Positions 23,504 to 32,705 of a stretch of 64,000 bases of DNA are shown here, in pieces. The first letter of the stretch is position 1, and every line of letters begins with the position of its first letter. The stretch covers positions 7,872 to 71,871 of the forward strand of contig JBBQUY010000005.1 in NCBI GenBank assembly GCA_038212015.1. The letters run 5' to 3'. The notes beneath the pieces are model-generated. The model saw only the letters and a program-made list of their open reading frames with translations, did no database searches and was not told the DNA's origin. The position numbers and the translations under genes were made by a program. The stretch is from JAGQUL01 sp038212015 (GTDB lineage: Bacteria; Actinomycetota; Thermoleophilia; Gaiellales; SKUG01).

Positions 23504-25273
23504 TCACGTCGTGGCGGGACGCTGCGGCAGGCGCAGCCAGAACACCGTTCGGGACCGGTCGTCGCGGCGGTACCCCGCCTGGCCACCGAGCGATCGCGTG
23601 AGCTCGTCGACGATGGCAAGGCCCAGCCCGAGGCCGCGTTCGGATGTCGGGCTGTCGCGCGTGAAGCGCTGGAACAGCAGCGGCTCGAACTCGTTGCGAA
23701 TGCCGGTGCCGGCGTCGATGACTTCGATGAGGACATGTCCGGTCGACGGCGTGACGTGCACCTCGACGTTCGGAGCGCCGTGGTTGGCGGCGTTGTCGAG
23801 CAGCTGCGTGACGATCTCGCGCAGGGCCACGGGCTCGGCATGGACATTGCAGGCGGTCGGGTCGTCGCCGTACTGGTAGGTCACCGTGGCATCGATGCCC
23901 GAGTCGATGATCGAGTCGACGAGCTGGCACAGGTCGAGGCGTTCGGGGGCGGAGCGCAGCGTGCCGTCATCGATGGACGCGGCGACGAGGAGCGTGTCGA
24001 CGATCGAGGCGAGTCGCGCGACCTGACGGGCGATGAGCTGCTGGAGCGGCTGCAGCTGGTCGGTGGGCAGCTGCTGCCAGCGGGTCTCGAGCGCGTCGGC
24101 CAGTCCAAGCAGCGTGTTGATCGGAGCGCGCATCTCGGTTGCGACGATCCGAGTGGCACGGTCGCGGATCGCTTCGGCGTCGAGCAGCTGGCGATGGGCG
24201 TGCTGCACCCGTCGCGCGACGTCGTCGGCAGCACGGTCGATGATCCGCTGACGGCGGTCGGTGTCGTCGCGTGCGAGCGCGAGGCCGATGAGGTGCGCAA
24301 GCATGACGAGCTGCTCGCGTTCCGTGCGCCGTAGCGGCGGTGTGAGCGGGCTTGCCCATGCCTCGATGCCGACGCTGGCGTGGGTACCGCGCACGCGCAC
24401 GAGACGCGATGCACGCGCAGCCGACGGGGCGAGCGAGCAGCTGCCGATGGCTTCGATGATCGTGTCGTCGGCATTCGTGACGGCCAGCGCGACGAGCCCC
24501 CAGTCGTGGGCCGTGGCGGCGAGCACGTCGGGCAGGTGTGCGCGGACGTCGGAGCTGGCCACGAGGCCCTCGATCGCCTGCCACGGATCGGTGCGCCCGC
24601 GCGCGAAGAGGTCGTAGGTGCGGCGCGGAGCGCGTATGGCGATCCACAGCAGCAGGCCCGCGGCGAGCGACGTGCAGCTCATCAGCAATTCGGCGGTCGG
24701 GCTCGGGAGCAGGAACCACATGAGGTAGGCAGCGCCGAACACCGCGAGCGTCACGGCAAGCAGTCGTCCGCGCATGCGCGCGGCGCCGGTGGTTCCGCGG
24801 GCGGCGACGACGAGGATCCACACGGACAGCAGGATCGTCACGACGAATTGGAGCAGGAAGACGCCGAACGCGACCGTGTACCACCAGGGTGGCGAGTCGT
24901 GGTTGGGGCCGGGGAGGGTCGGCATGGCGAGCAGCCAGATGACGATGCAGGCGGTCAGGGCGTCGGCGGCGAACACGAGTCGTGAGCGATCTCGGCCGCT
25001 CAGTGCCTGCACCAGATGCAGCAGCAGGGCGGGGAGGATGACGACGAGGGCGACGGGCAGTCGCCAAGCCCACGCGTTGTCGGCGGTCTCGTAGTTGAAT
25101 CCGAACGGCTCGAACGGCACGGCTGCGGCGATGAACGCGACCATCGTCGCCGGAACCCACCCATAGCCGGGCTGGCGATCGCGTCGCAGGTCGAGCAGCG
25201 CGATGCCGATCGCGATCGCGCCGCCAAGCAGCGCAACGATGGGCAGCACGAGCGAGGGCAGGTCGGACACCAC
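23504..25273 (-). CDS. Seven-TM sensor histidine kinase lacking the H-box histidine
   Basis: A 589-residue protein: about seven membrane helices (residues 7-215), a GAF-like region (about 235-345), a dimerisation helix pair, and a HATPase domain with QLLDNAANHG (N box), VIDAGTGI (G1) and GLGLGLAIVDEL (G2). At the place of the usual SHELRTPL the sequence reads ATEMRAPI, with Thr379 where the phospho-acceptor His should be. The ATP-binding site looks intact, so it may bind ATP but not autophosphorylate in the standard way. No response regulator is adjacent. Its role could be as a partner modulating another kinase. Confidence 0.85.
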   Translation of the reverse strand: MVSDLPSLVLPIVALLGGAIAIGIALLDLRRDRQPGYGWVPATMVAFIAAAVPFEPFGFNYETADNAWAWRLPVALVVILPALLLHLVQALSGRDRSRLVFAADALTACIVIWLLAMPTLPGPNHDSPPWWYTVAFGVFLLQFVVTILLSVWILVVAARGTTGAARMRGRLLAVTLAVFGAAYLMWFLLPSPTAELLMSCTSLAAGLLLWIAIRAPRRTYDLFARGRTDPWQAIEGLVASSDVRAHLPDVLAATAHDWGLVALAVTNADDTIIEAIGSCSLAPSAARASRLVRVRGTHASVGIEAWASPLTPPLRRTEREQLVMLAHLIGLALARDDTDRRQRIIDRAADDVARRVQHAHRQLLDAEAIRDRATRIVATEMRAPINTLLGLADALETRWQQLPTDQLQPLQQLIARQVARLASIVDTLLVAASIDDGTLRSAPERLDLCQLVDSIIDSGIDATVTYQYGDDPTACNVHAEPVALREIVTQLLDNAANHGAPNVEVHVTPSTGHVLIEVIDAGTGIRNEFEPLLFQRFTRDSPTSERGLGLGLAIVDELTRSLGGQAGYRRDDRSRTVFWLRLPQRPATT

Positions 25274-25516
25274 CCCATGATGACCGACGTGCAGGACCTA
25301 CGTCGTGACGTCAGGCAGGCGAACCGCCGAATCCTTCCATCGTCGAATTCCGGTCGGCTTCCCGGCAGCTGTCTCGCACGTTCGTCCGGAGGGTGGGGTA
25401 GGGTCGCGGCTCGTGCCGGCCATGGCTGCGCGGACCATTGTGTCCCCGTATGCCGGAAGCGGTGATTCACAACCACCATGCGGCGCCGGCCGGTGCCGCC
25501 AGATCCAGGAGATAAC

Positions 25517-27637
25517 GTGGAGTTCTTTGCAGACCACGGCGTGCTGTTTGCACTGCTTGCAGGCGCCTTTGGCGTGCTGTACGGCATCGTGCAGATCGTC
25601 AGCCTCATGAAGCTGCCCGACGGTGACGATCGCATGCGCGAGATCGCCGCGGCAATCCAGGAAGGCGCGTCCGCCTACCTGCGTCGCCAGTACATGACCA
25701 TCGCCGCCGTCGGCGTCGTCGTCACCCTGCTCGTCGGATTTGTCATCGACTGGTACACGGGTGTCGGCTTCATCATCGGTGCGGTGCTGTCCGGTGCAAC
25801 CGGCTTCATCGGCATGCACGTGTCGGTGCGGGTGAACGTGCGCACCGCCGAGGCTGCCAAGTCCGGTCTGGCCAAGGGCCTGTCCACCGCATTCCGCGGC
25901 GGCGCGGTCACCGGTCTTCTCGTCGTCGGCTTCGGCCTGCTCGGCGTCGCCGGCTACTACGGCGCGCTCACGAACTGGCTCGACCTCGACATCGCGAACC
26001 AGAAGGATCTCGAGCACATCAAGAACGGACTCATCGGCCTCGGCTTCGGTGGCTCGCTCATCTCGATCTTCGCTCGACTCGGTGGCGGCATCTTCACCAA
26101 GGGTGCCGACGTCGGTGCGGACCTGGTCGGCAAGATCGAAGCCGGCATCCCGGAGGACGACCCCCGCAACCCGGCCGTGATCGCCGACAACGTCGGTGAC
26201 AACGTCGGCGACTGCGCCGGCATGGCAGCCGACCTGTTCGAGACCTACGCGGTGACCGCGGTCGCCGTGATGGTGCTGTCGCTGCTGCGATTCGAGCCGG
26301 AAGTTGCGGAGCGCGCAGTCATGCTGCCGCTCGCAATCGGCGGCGTCGCCATCATCGCGAGCGTCATCGGCACCTTCTTCGTGCGCGGCAAGAACGTCAT
26401 GGGTGCGCTCTACAAGGGCGTCCTCGGCGCCGGCGTGATCAGCGCCATCGGCACCTGGTTCGTCCTCGACGGCATCGTCGGCGACGGTCTCGAGCTCAAT
26501 ACCGACGTGACGTACACCCACGGCGAGCTGTACGTCTCGGCGATCGTCGGCCTCGTCATCACCGGTCTGCTCATGTTCATCACCGAGTACTACACGGGGA
26601 CGAACTGGAAGCCGGTCAAGGACGTCGCCAAGGCGTCGGAGACCGGTCACGCGACGAACATCATCGCGGGCCTCGGCAAGGGCTTCGAGGCCACTGCTGC
26701 ACCGGTCGTCGTCATCGTCGTGGGCATCCTGGTCGCCTACAACGTCGCCGATCTGTACGGCGTCGCGATCGCGGTCATGAGCATGCTCGGCCTTGCCGGC
26801 ATCATCGTCGCGCTCGACGCGTTCGGTCCGATCACCGACAACGCGGGCGGCATCGCGGAGATGGCCGACCTGGACGAGAAGGTCCGCAACGAGGTCACCG
26901 ATCCTCTCGATGCGGTCGGCAACACGACCAAGGCCGTGACGAAGGGCTACGCGATCGGTTCGGCCGGTCTCGCCGCGCTCGTGCTGTTCGCTGCCTACAC
27001 CGACGACCTCGAGGCCATCGGCGTCGACACCGTCGGTGCGTTCGACCTGTCCAACCCGCTCGTGCTGACGGGTCTGCTCATCGGTGGTCTCATGCCGTTC
27101 CTGTTCGCCGCGCTGGCAATGGGCGCGGTCGGCAAGGCCGGCGGTGCGGTCGTCGAGGAAGTGCGACGCCAGTTCCGCGAGAACCCGGGCATCATGGAGG
27201 GTACCTCCAAGCCGGACTACCGCACCTGCGTCGACCTCGTCACCAAGAGCGCGATCCGCCAGATGATGGTTCCGGCCCTCTTTCCACTGGTCATTCCGAT
27301 CGTCGTCGGCATCCTCAGCTTCCAGATGCTGGGCGGCCTGCTCGTCGGTACCATCGTCACGGGTATCTTCCTGGCGATCTCCATGACCGCCGGTGGTGGT
27401 GCGTGGGACAACGCCAAGAAGCTCATCGAAGACGGTGCGCATGGCGGCAAGGGCACCGACGCGCACGCTGCGTCGGTGACCGGCGACACGGTCGGCGATC
27501 CGTACAAGGACACCGCTGGCCCGGCCATCAACCCGCTCATCAAGATCGCCAACCTGGTTGCGCTCTTGATGATCCCCGTCTACGTGAGCGTCGGCGGCGA
27601 CTTCGGCAACTATCTGGGTGTGTGGCTCGACAAGTAG
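25517..27637 (+). CDS. hppA: K+-independent membrane H+-translocating pyrophosphatase
   Basis: A 706-residue polytopic enzyme that couples pyrophosphate hydrolysis to proton export. The catalytic blocks are present: DVGADLVGKIEAGIPEDDPR, NVGDNVGDCAGMAADLFETY and, near the C-terminus, GKGTDAHAASVTGDTVGDPYKDT. The diagnostic GNTTKAVTKGYAIGSA has lysine where potassium-dependent forms have alanine, so it should not need K+. The GTG at 25517 is chosen because AGGAGA lies six bases upstream. A strong terminator follows 48 bp after the stop, so it is monocistronic. The 243 bp upstream, shared with the divergent kinase, show no clear promoter hexamers. Confidence 0.96.
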   Translation: MEFFADHGVLFALLAGAFGVLYGIVQIVSLMKLPDGDDRMREIAAAIQEGASAYLRRQYMTIAAVGVVVTLLVGFVIDWYTGVGFIIGAVLSGATGFIGMHVSVRVNVRTAEAAKSGLAKGLSTAFRGGAVTGLLVVGFGLLGVAGYYGALTNWLDLDIANQKDLEHIKNGLIGLGFGGSLISIFARLGGGIFTKGADVGADLVGKIEAGIPEDDPRNPAVIADNVGDNVGDCAGMAADLFETYAVTAVAVMVLSLLRFEPEVAERAVMLPLAIGGVAIIASVIGTFFVRGKNVMGALYKGVLGAGVISAIGTWFVLDGIVGDGLELNTDVTYTHGELYVSAIVGLVITGLLMFITEYYTGTNWKPVKDVAKASETGHATNIIAGLGKGFEATAAPVVVIVVGILVAYNVADLYGVAIAVMSMLGLAGIIVALDAFGPITDNAGGIAEMADLDEKVRNEVTDPLDAVGNTTKAVTKGYAIGSAGLAALVLFAAYTDDLEAIGVDTVGAFDLSNPLVLTGLLIGGLMPFLFAALAMGAVGKAGGAVVEEVRRQFRENPGIMEGTSKPDYRTCVDLVTKSAIRQMMVPALFPLVIPIVVGILSFQMLGGLLVGTIVTGIFLAISMTAGGGAWDNAKKLIEDGAHGGKGTDAHAASVTGDTVGDPYKDTAGPAINPLIKIANLVALLMIPVYVSVGGDFGNYLGVWLDK

Positions 27638-27685
27638 CCACGCGTCAGACCGCTCGCACGCACGTGCGAACGGCATGCACTTCGC

Positions 27686-27713
27686 AGGACCCCGGCCACG
27701 CGGCCGGGGTCCT
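27686..27713 (+). terminator. Terminator of hppA
   Basis: A perfect 12-bp stem AGGACCCCGGCC / GGCCGGGGTCCT with loop ACGC, followed by GTCGTCTT. Confidence 0.85.
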
Positions 27714-27848
27714 GTCGTCTTCGCGGGCGCGCGCATGCGCACCAGAACGTGCAACGGGAACGGATCGGTCGTCGAACTACGGGTGGAGGCGACAGATCCG
27801 GGACGATCCGCGCATGCATGACCACCGCCACCAGACAGGGGACGAACC

Positions 27849-28235
27849 ATGACGACGATCTCAGCCATTTCCATGCCGTCGGTATTTCAGGCCGATCACG
27901 GCACGCTCAAGGGCGCTGCAGTGGGAGCCGGAGCGGGAGCGCTCGCGGGCGGTGCCGTCGGCCTGGGCATGGGCCTCTGGCAGGGTGCCCCGGGAATCGG
28001 AGCGGGCGTGGGTGCGCTCGGCGGACTCGTCGGTGGCGCCGCGACCGGCACGTTCGGGGCGTGGGGCGGCGTGGCGGCGACGGTCGGTGCTCCCGTGCTT
28101 GCCGGCGCTGCAATCCTTCGCTACTACGGTCCCACCGACATCGGCCTGATGATCGGCCTCATGGGTGGAGTCGCGGTCGGCGTCGGTGCGCTCGCGGGGT
28201 CGATCGCGGGCGGCCTCGCCGTCGGCAATCAGTAG
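27849..28235 (+). CDS. Glycine/alanine-rich hydrophobic small protein
   Basis: A 128-residue protein of unknown function. After the N-terminal MTTISAISMPSVFQADHG it is almost wholly Gly/Ala/Val with repeated GxxxG spacing, giving three or four possible membrane segments or a glycine-zipper structure; RYYGPTDIGLMIGLMGG interrupts it. AGGGGA six bases before the ATG supports the start. Upstream GGGAAC (27756-27761) could be an ECF-type -35, with a CGG 18 bases on. The MxxISA start resembles the neighbouring phospholipase-D-like protein (MMAISAVTSAPP). Its end overlaps that convergent gene by 7 bp. Confidence 0.7.
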   Translation: MTTISAISMPSVFQADHGTLKGAAVGAGAGALAGGAVGLGMGLWQGAPGIGAGVGALGGLVGGAATGTFGAWGGVAATVGAPVLAGAAILRYYGPTDIGLMIGLMGGVAVGVGALAGSIAGGLAVGNQ

Positions 28236-29554
28236 TTGAAGCGCTTGGCGAAGAAGGTACCGATCGCCTTGCTCGGGCCCGTGAACGTCGACGGGTCGAA
28301 CTTCGTCGCCGAGTCGATGTCCTTCTGCAGCAGGTCCTGGACGGCCTCCACGAACTTCGGGTCGCTCGTGTGGATGCCCACTTCGTGATCTGCATCCGCG
28401 GATCGCTTGGTGAGGTTGTAGGACGAGAGGATCGCCTGGTCGTCGGCGATGAGCGCCTTGCGATGCAGGGTGCCCGGAATCTCGTACGCGGTGCCGCCGT
28501 TGGCGATCACGTCGGCCATGTGTGAACGGGCGACCCATCCGACGGGCGGCGCGACCGGTGCTTTTTCCGACGCGATGATGCGTACGTCCACACCGCGCTT
28601 CGCGGCGTCGTGGATGTCGTTCATCACGTCACGGTCGGAGATGCCGGGCGTCGCGATCCACAGTCGCTCCCTGGAGTTGCGAATCAGGTCGCGGTAGCCC
28701 TCGGTCAGCTCGAAGCGTTCTTGCTCCGGGGCGTTGGCGATGATGCGCAGCTGCGTGGGGTCGTCGGTCTTGGCCGGTGCGCCATCGAGCGCCTCGGTCA
28801 CCGAGCGCGTGTGGCGCTCGGTGACGTTGCCACCCACGCGCCCCCAGCGGTCGAGCTGGTCGGCGGCAAGGCGAGCGGCCGCGACCCCGGTGAGCCCGAC
28901 CATGCTGTCCTTGTAGCTGTCGGTGAGCGGCACGAGATTCATGCCGCCGACGAAGCCGGTGTTGCCGTCGATCGTCACGACCTTGCGGTGGTCGACGTGC
29001 TTGAGCGCGGGATGCTCCTTCGCGCGCGGCGCCCCTGGAATGCGCGTCGTGAGGATCACGTTGCCGCCGGCGTCCTGGATCTTGTTGCGCATGCGGTGGT
29101 ACGAGCCCGGCGGCAGCGCCATCGAGCTGATCCAGTCCGTGACGACGTTGACCTCGACGCCACGCTTGGCGGCACCTTCGAGCGCGGTCACGAGCGCCGC
29201 ACCCTTGCCAGCATCGGTGAATCCGAAGAATTCCGCGTTGACGACCTGCTTGGCGCCGTTGACGGCATCGACGATCGCCGGGGCGGCGTTCGTCTCGTCG
29301 AACAGCTTCCAGCCGCCGTTGGACACGGCAGGACCGGCGGAATCCTCGGCGATGAACCCCGGTCGCGCCGCGCCGGCACCGGTGATGATCCCGTCCAGAC
29401 CGCGCAGCTGCGTGGGGCCTGTGGCGGCGTCGACCTTCGGGGCCGCAGCGTCATCGATCTTCGGAGTGCTCGGGACTGGCGCATCGTCCACCGGTACCGG
29501 CTTCGGCATCGGGGTCGCTGGTGGGGCGGAGGTGACTGCGGAAATGGCCATCAT
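28229..29554 (-). CDS. Phospholipase-D-like phosphodiesterase
   Basis: A 441-residue protein with two HKD half-sites: HVDHRKVVTIDGNTGFVGGMN (His189) and LHRKALIADDQAILSSYNLT (His364). These are the paired catalytic motifs of the PLD superfamily, which includes cardiolipin synthases, phospholipases and nucleases. The first 100 residues are Pro/Ala/Asp-rich without a signal peptide. An alternative GTG start at 29725 would give a lipobox-like LTGC, but it falls inside a hairpin repeat and adds an Arg-rich stretch, so I prefer 29554. The lack of membrane anchor and atypical N-terminus make an exported enzyme or effector as likely as a lipid synthase. Confidence 0.82.
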   Translation of the reverse strand: MMAISAVTSAPPATPMPKPVPVDDAPVPSTPKIDDAAAPKVDAATGPTQLRGLDGIITGAGAARPGFIAEDSAGPAVSNGGWKLFDETNAAPAIVDAVNGAKQVVNAEFFGFTDAGKGAALVTALEGAAKRGVEVNVVTDWISSMALPPGSYHRMRNKIQDAGGNVILTTRIPGAPRAKEHPALKHVDHRKVVTIDGNTGFVGGMNLVPLTDSYKDSMVGLTGVAAARLAADQLDRWGRVGGNVTERHTRSVTEALDGAPAKTDDPTQLRIIANAPEQERFELTEGYRDLIRNSRERLWIATPGISDRDVMNDIHDAAKRGVDVRIIASEKAPVAPPVGWVARSHMADVIANGGTAYEIPGTLHRKALIADDQAILSSYNLTKRSADADHEVGIHTSDPKFVEAVQDLLQKDIDSATKFDPSTFTGPSKAIGTFFAKRFNY

Positions 29555-29686
29555 CCGGCTGTCGGGACCGTGCGTCTCCGCTTCGAGCCGGCTGGGCGGA
29601 GTTGGCCGCGTCAGGTCACCCGGCCGGTACCGGCGCGGCCACCGCGTCGTCTCGAGCTGGCGTCGTTCGGGCGTCCCGCACCCGGT

Positions 29687-29729
29687 GAGCGTGCCCAGCG
29701 TCAGGCACATGCCGACGCTCAGCACGCTC
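29687..29729. repeat. 43-bp hairpin repeat, copy A
   Basis: GAGCGTGCCCAGCGTC (29687-29702) and GACGCTCAGCACGCTC (29714-29729) pair with two mismatches around an 11-base loop. The same plan and exact length recur at 53978-54020 and 54039-54081. It lies downstream of the 746-residue gene's stop. Confidence 0.65.
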
Positions 29730-29761
29730 AGTGATCTTCATTCCCGTCGGAGGGAGTTCGG

Positions 29762-32002
29762 TCAGGCAGCAGCGGGCTCAGCGGGCTTGTCGCCCGCGGG
29801 CTTGTCGCCAGCGGCCTTGTCCCCGGCAGGCGTGTCGCCCGTCGCGGCGCCCTCCGCCGCGCCATCGCGAGCTGCGGTCGGCCTGGTCGGGGCGGCCGTC
29901 TCGCCGGCGGCGACCGTCTCCGCGCCGGTCGCGGCATCGACCGCGCCGGTTTCACCGGGCTTCGGCTCACCGGGCTTCGGCTCGCCGGGCTTCGGCTCGC
30001 CGGCAGGGATCGGCGTGCCGTCGGGGCCGATCGCGGGCTCGCCGGTCGCGACGGGCTTTTCGTCGGGACCGAGCGTCGGTTCGCCGGCCTTCGCTGCAGC
30101 CTGGCGCACGGTCTCGTCCTTCTCGGTTCCCGCGGCGATCGCCTCGAGCTCGGGTTTGGTGACGGTGCCGTCCTTGATGCCCGCTTCGAGTGCGTCGAGG
30201 CCTTCCTTGCCGAGGCGCGACTCGATCGTCGTGCGCTCTTCGGGAGTCAGCGTGCCGTCTTCCATCGCGGCGGTGATGTCCTTCTCGAGTTTGGCGGAAG
30301 CCGCTCCGTCGACCTGCTCCTGCAGGCCGGCGATCTCCGTGTCGGTCGCCGTGCCGTCCTCGACCGCCTTCGCGACCTCCGTCATGCCGGCCTCGGCCAG
30401 CTTTTCCGACAATGACGCGCGCTCGGCATCGGAGATCGAGCCGTCTGCGAGCGCCGTCGCCAGCTCGGCCTTGAGTGCGCCGACTGCCTTCGGGTCGACC
30501 GCGACGGCATCCTTGAGCAGCTCAACGCCCTTCTTTGCGCCGTCGTTGAACTTGGCCCGCTCGTCCTCGGGCTCCAGCCACGGGTTGTCGTTCATCTTGT
30601 ACAGCGACTCGATGAACGCCGTCATCAGCTGGTCCTGCAGCTTCTTGTTGAGCTTCTGCGTGTCCGGATCGATCACCGGGAACGGACCGCCGACACCCAG
30701 GTTCTCCAGGGTCGGGCGCGTGTCGATCGTCGACGAGCCCGGCAGGCCGACCGGTGCGATGTCGCCGCCTCCGACCGCCGTCGCCGGCGTGGAGATCAGG
30801 CCGGTGCCGGCACCCGTCGCCTCGACCGCGGCCTCGGTCTCGGCGTTGTTTCCGCCGCCGCCCTCGTTGCCGCCACCGTTGTTCTCGTTCACCTCGAACT
30901 GCACGCCGGTGAAGTCCAGCTGCGAGCGCAGGCCCTGCGGGAGCGTGCCCACGTGGCGGTTGAAGTCGCCCTGGTTCACGTCGACGTCAGGACGCAGGTA
31001 GTACTGGCGGATCGCCTCGACGCGCTCGGGTGACATCGTCTGGTCACCAGGCGGGTTCCACCCGATCAGCTTGTTGATCTTGGGTTCGGTCATCACGCTC
31101 GGGTCGAGCGCCGTATGTGCGTGACCGCCGGTGAGCATCGTGTTGAACAGGTCTGGTCGGCCGAGCTGCTGCGACGCGATCGCGACCATCTTGAAGTACG
31201 CGTTCTCGCCGTCGTTGGCACCCGTCGAGTTGCCGTCCTGGTTGTTGAAGCCGTTGAAGCGACCGCTGCCGGACGTGCCGTCGTCGCTGAGCGCCATCGC
31301 ATACGCCCAGTCTGCCGGGATGCCGCTGTCCATCGCCTTGCGATACGTCGCGAACCAGTCAGCCGAATGGTGGCTGCGAGCGATGTTGTTGCCGCTCACG
31401 TCCTTGGGATCGATCGCGATCTGCGCAACGGTCTTGCCCGACCCCGGAACCTGGTACCCGGACACCGCGTCACGCTTGGCCGCGAGCTCGGCGGGCAGGT
31501 CGGCCGGGCGCTCGTTGGTGAGGCCGGTCAGGTAGTTCACCGTCGCCAGCACCGGCGCGCCGCCCTGGTCCTGCAGTGCAACGATCGACGCCCAGTCCTG
31601 ATCGGTGATCGGAAAGCCCGGCATGCCGGCCAGGTCCTTGATCGCGCTCAGGCCCGTGTAGCTCTGGATCGCCTGGACGTAGTTCTGACCGGGAAGCACA
31701 CCGTACTGCGGCAGGTGGTTCGCATCGGTCTTGTCGATGATCTCGTTCTTGTCCTTCTGGTTGTTGACGTTCTCGCCTTCCTTGCCGCCGTAGCCGGCGC
31801 CGCCCTCCTGGACGTACTTGCCCATCGTCTTCGCCTGCGCGGCGTTGCCGACCGTCTTGTCCATGAAGCGCGGATCGTGCGCGCTCGGAAGCTTCGGCTC
31901 GACCTTGTGGTGGCCGGCAGCGCCCGCGGCGCCCGTCGTGGTGGCGGCAGCGCCACCATGTGCATGCGGCATCGTCGCCGTCGCAGCATTGACCGTTCCC
32001 AT
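29762..32002 (-). CDS. Large Gly/Pro/Glu-rich protein with EF-hand/TerB-like repeats
   Basis: A 746-residue protein I do not recognise. Residues 1-45 are Ala/Thr/His-rich with no signal peptide; residues about 50-370 look folded (WASIVALQDQGGAPVLATV; SHHSADWFATYRKAM). A Gly/Asn linker follows. Residues about 500-630 carry four similar helical units with an acidic loop: DGSISDAERASL, DGTATDTEIAGL, DGTLTPEERTTI, DGTVTKPELEAI. These resemble degenerate EF-hands or TerB-type motifs. The C-terminus has GEPKPGEPKPGEPKPGE and a GDKPAGDKPA repeat, likely extended wall- or surface-spanning sequence. GGGGAG eight bases before the ATG fixes the start. Secretion by a non-Sec route is possible. Confidence 0.7.
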   Translation of the reverse strand: MGTVNAATATMPHAHGGAAATTTGAAGAAGHHKVEPKLPSAHDPRFMDKTVGNAAQAKTMGKYVQEGGAGYGGKEGENVNNQKDKNEIIDKTDANHLPQYGVLPGQNYVQAIQSYTGLSAIKDLAGMPGFPITDQDWASIVALQDQGGAPVLATVNYLTGLTNERPADLPAELAAKRDAVSGYQVPGSGKTVAQIAIDPKDVSGNNIARSHHSADWFATYRKAMDSGIPADWAYAMALSDDGTSGSGRFNGFNNQDGNSTGANDGENAYFKMVAIASQQLGRPDLFNTMLTGGHAHTALDPSVMTEPKINKLIGWNPPGDQTMSPERVEAIRQYYLRPDVDVNQGDFNRHVGTLPQGLRSQLDFTGVQFEVNENNGGGNEGGGGNNAETEAAVEATGAGTGLISTPATAVGGGDIAPVGLPGSSTIDTRPTLENLGVGGPFPVIDPDTQKLNKKLQDQLMTAFIESLYKMNDNPWLEPEDERAKFNDGAKKGVELLKDAVAVDPKAVGALKAELATALADGSISDAERASLSEKLAEAGMTEVAKAVEDGTATDTEIAGLQEQVDGAASAKLEKDITAAMEDGTLTPEERTTIESRLGKEGLDALEAGIKDGTVTKPELEAIAAGTEKDETVRQAAAKAGEPTLGPDEKPVATGEPAIGPDGTPIPAGEPKPGEPKPGEPKPGETGAVDAATGAETVAAGETAAPTRPTAARDGAAEGAATGDTPAGDKAAGDKPAGDKPAEPAAA

Positions 32003-32192
32003 TGCAGTGACTCCCCAGCCACGTGCGGTGGAGTGGCATCCAGGCCGGTCCATCGCGTCCCCCGAGCCCGATGACCATCGATGAGCTGCCGTCCCGGGCT
32101 GTCAACGTGGGCGATGCGTACGGTGCGTGGGGCCGTCGCATGGACTCGCTCCGTCACGGTACGACGGAAACCAAACCACGACAAGGGGGACG

Positions 32193-32705
32193 TCAGAGCA
32201 GGGTGGAGGAGGTTCCAGCCGGAAGCGGAGTCGGGTTGGCCGCAACCACGCGATCGGGCGTGACCTGGTCGAGGATCACGCCGAGTGCATCCGCGTCGCG
32301 CACGTCGGCGTGCAGCTCGGCGAACGAACGCCAGCACCCGGCGTGGCGCGCGATGCTCTCCGCCGCGCGCGGTGGCAGCGCACTCACCGCGTGCACCGGT
32401 CCGGCGGCTGCCAGCGCCCGCACCGCTCGCGTGATCGTCGGCGCCGGACGAACGTGCATCGACAGGTGCTCGTCGAGGTAGCGGCCGAGTTCCCGGTCCA
32501 GGTCGACGCCGGCGGCAGTCGCCCAGTCCGTCAGGTAGCTGAGCTGCTCGTGCAGAGCCCCGGCAGCGCGAACGGCCTCCACGTCGAGCGGCTTCACGCG
32601 CGCGAAACGTCCGGCGACGTGCTCGAGCGCCTCGGTCCACGCCGCGCCGGGCTCCCACAACACGTGTTCGACGAAGACGACGGACGAGGCAGGGGATGCG
32701 GTCAT
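32193..32705 (-). CDS. HAD-like protein lacking the catalytic aspartates
   Basis: A 170-residue protein with the layout of a small haloacid-dehalogenase-like protein: a first strand (VVFVEHVLW), a helical cap (DVEAVRAAGALHEQLSYLTDW), a second strand (VHAVSALPPRAAESIARHAG) and a late VRDADALGVILDQV. The DxDGT nucleophile motif is absent; the first strand has only a glutamate, so hydrolysis by the normal mechanism is unlikely. The assignment is from shape rather than strong motifs. Its start overlaps the vanZ stop (ATGA), so it is translated after VanZ. Confidence 0.5.
   Translation of the reverse strand: MTASPASSVVFVEHVLWEPGAAWTEALEHVAGRFARVKPLDVEAVRAAGALHEQLSYLTDWATAAGVDLDRELGRYLDEHLSMHVRPAPTITRAVRALAAAGPVHAVSALPPRAAESIARHAGCWRSFAELHADVRDADALGVILDQVTPDRVVAANPTPLPAGTSSTLL

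Noticed and set aside
25298..27874. 858-residue minus-strand frame opposite hppA
   Set aside because: His/Asp/Arg-rich composition with no recognisable domain; a mirror of hppA codon bias in high-GC DNA.
29725..29725. GTG start for the PLD-like protein with a lipobox-like LTGC
   Set aside because: The start lies in a hairpin repeat, the signal has no basic N-region, and the next 40 residues are Arg-rich with no fold.
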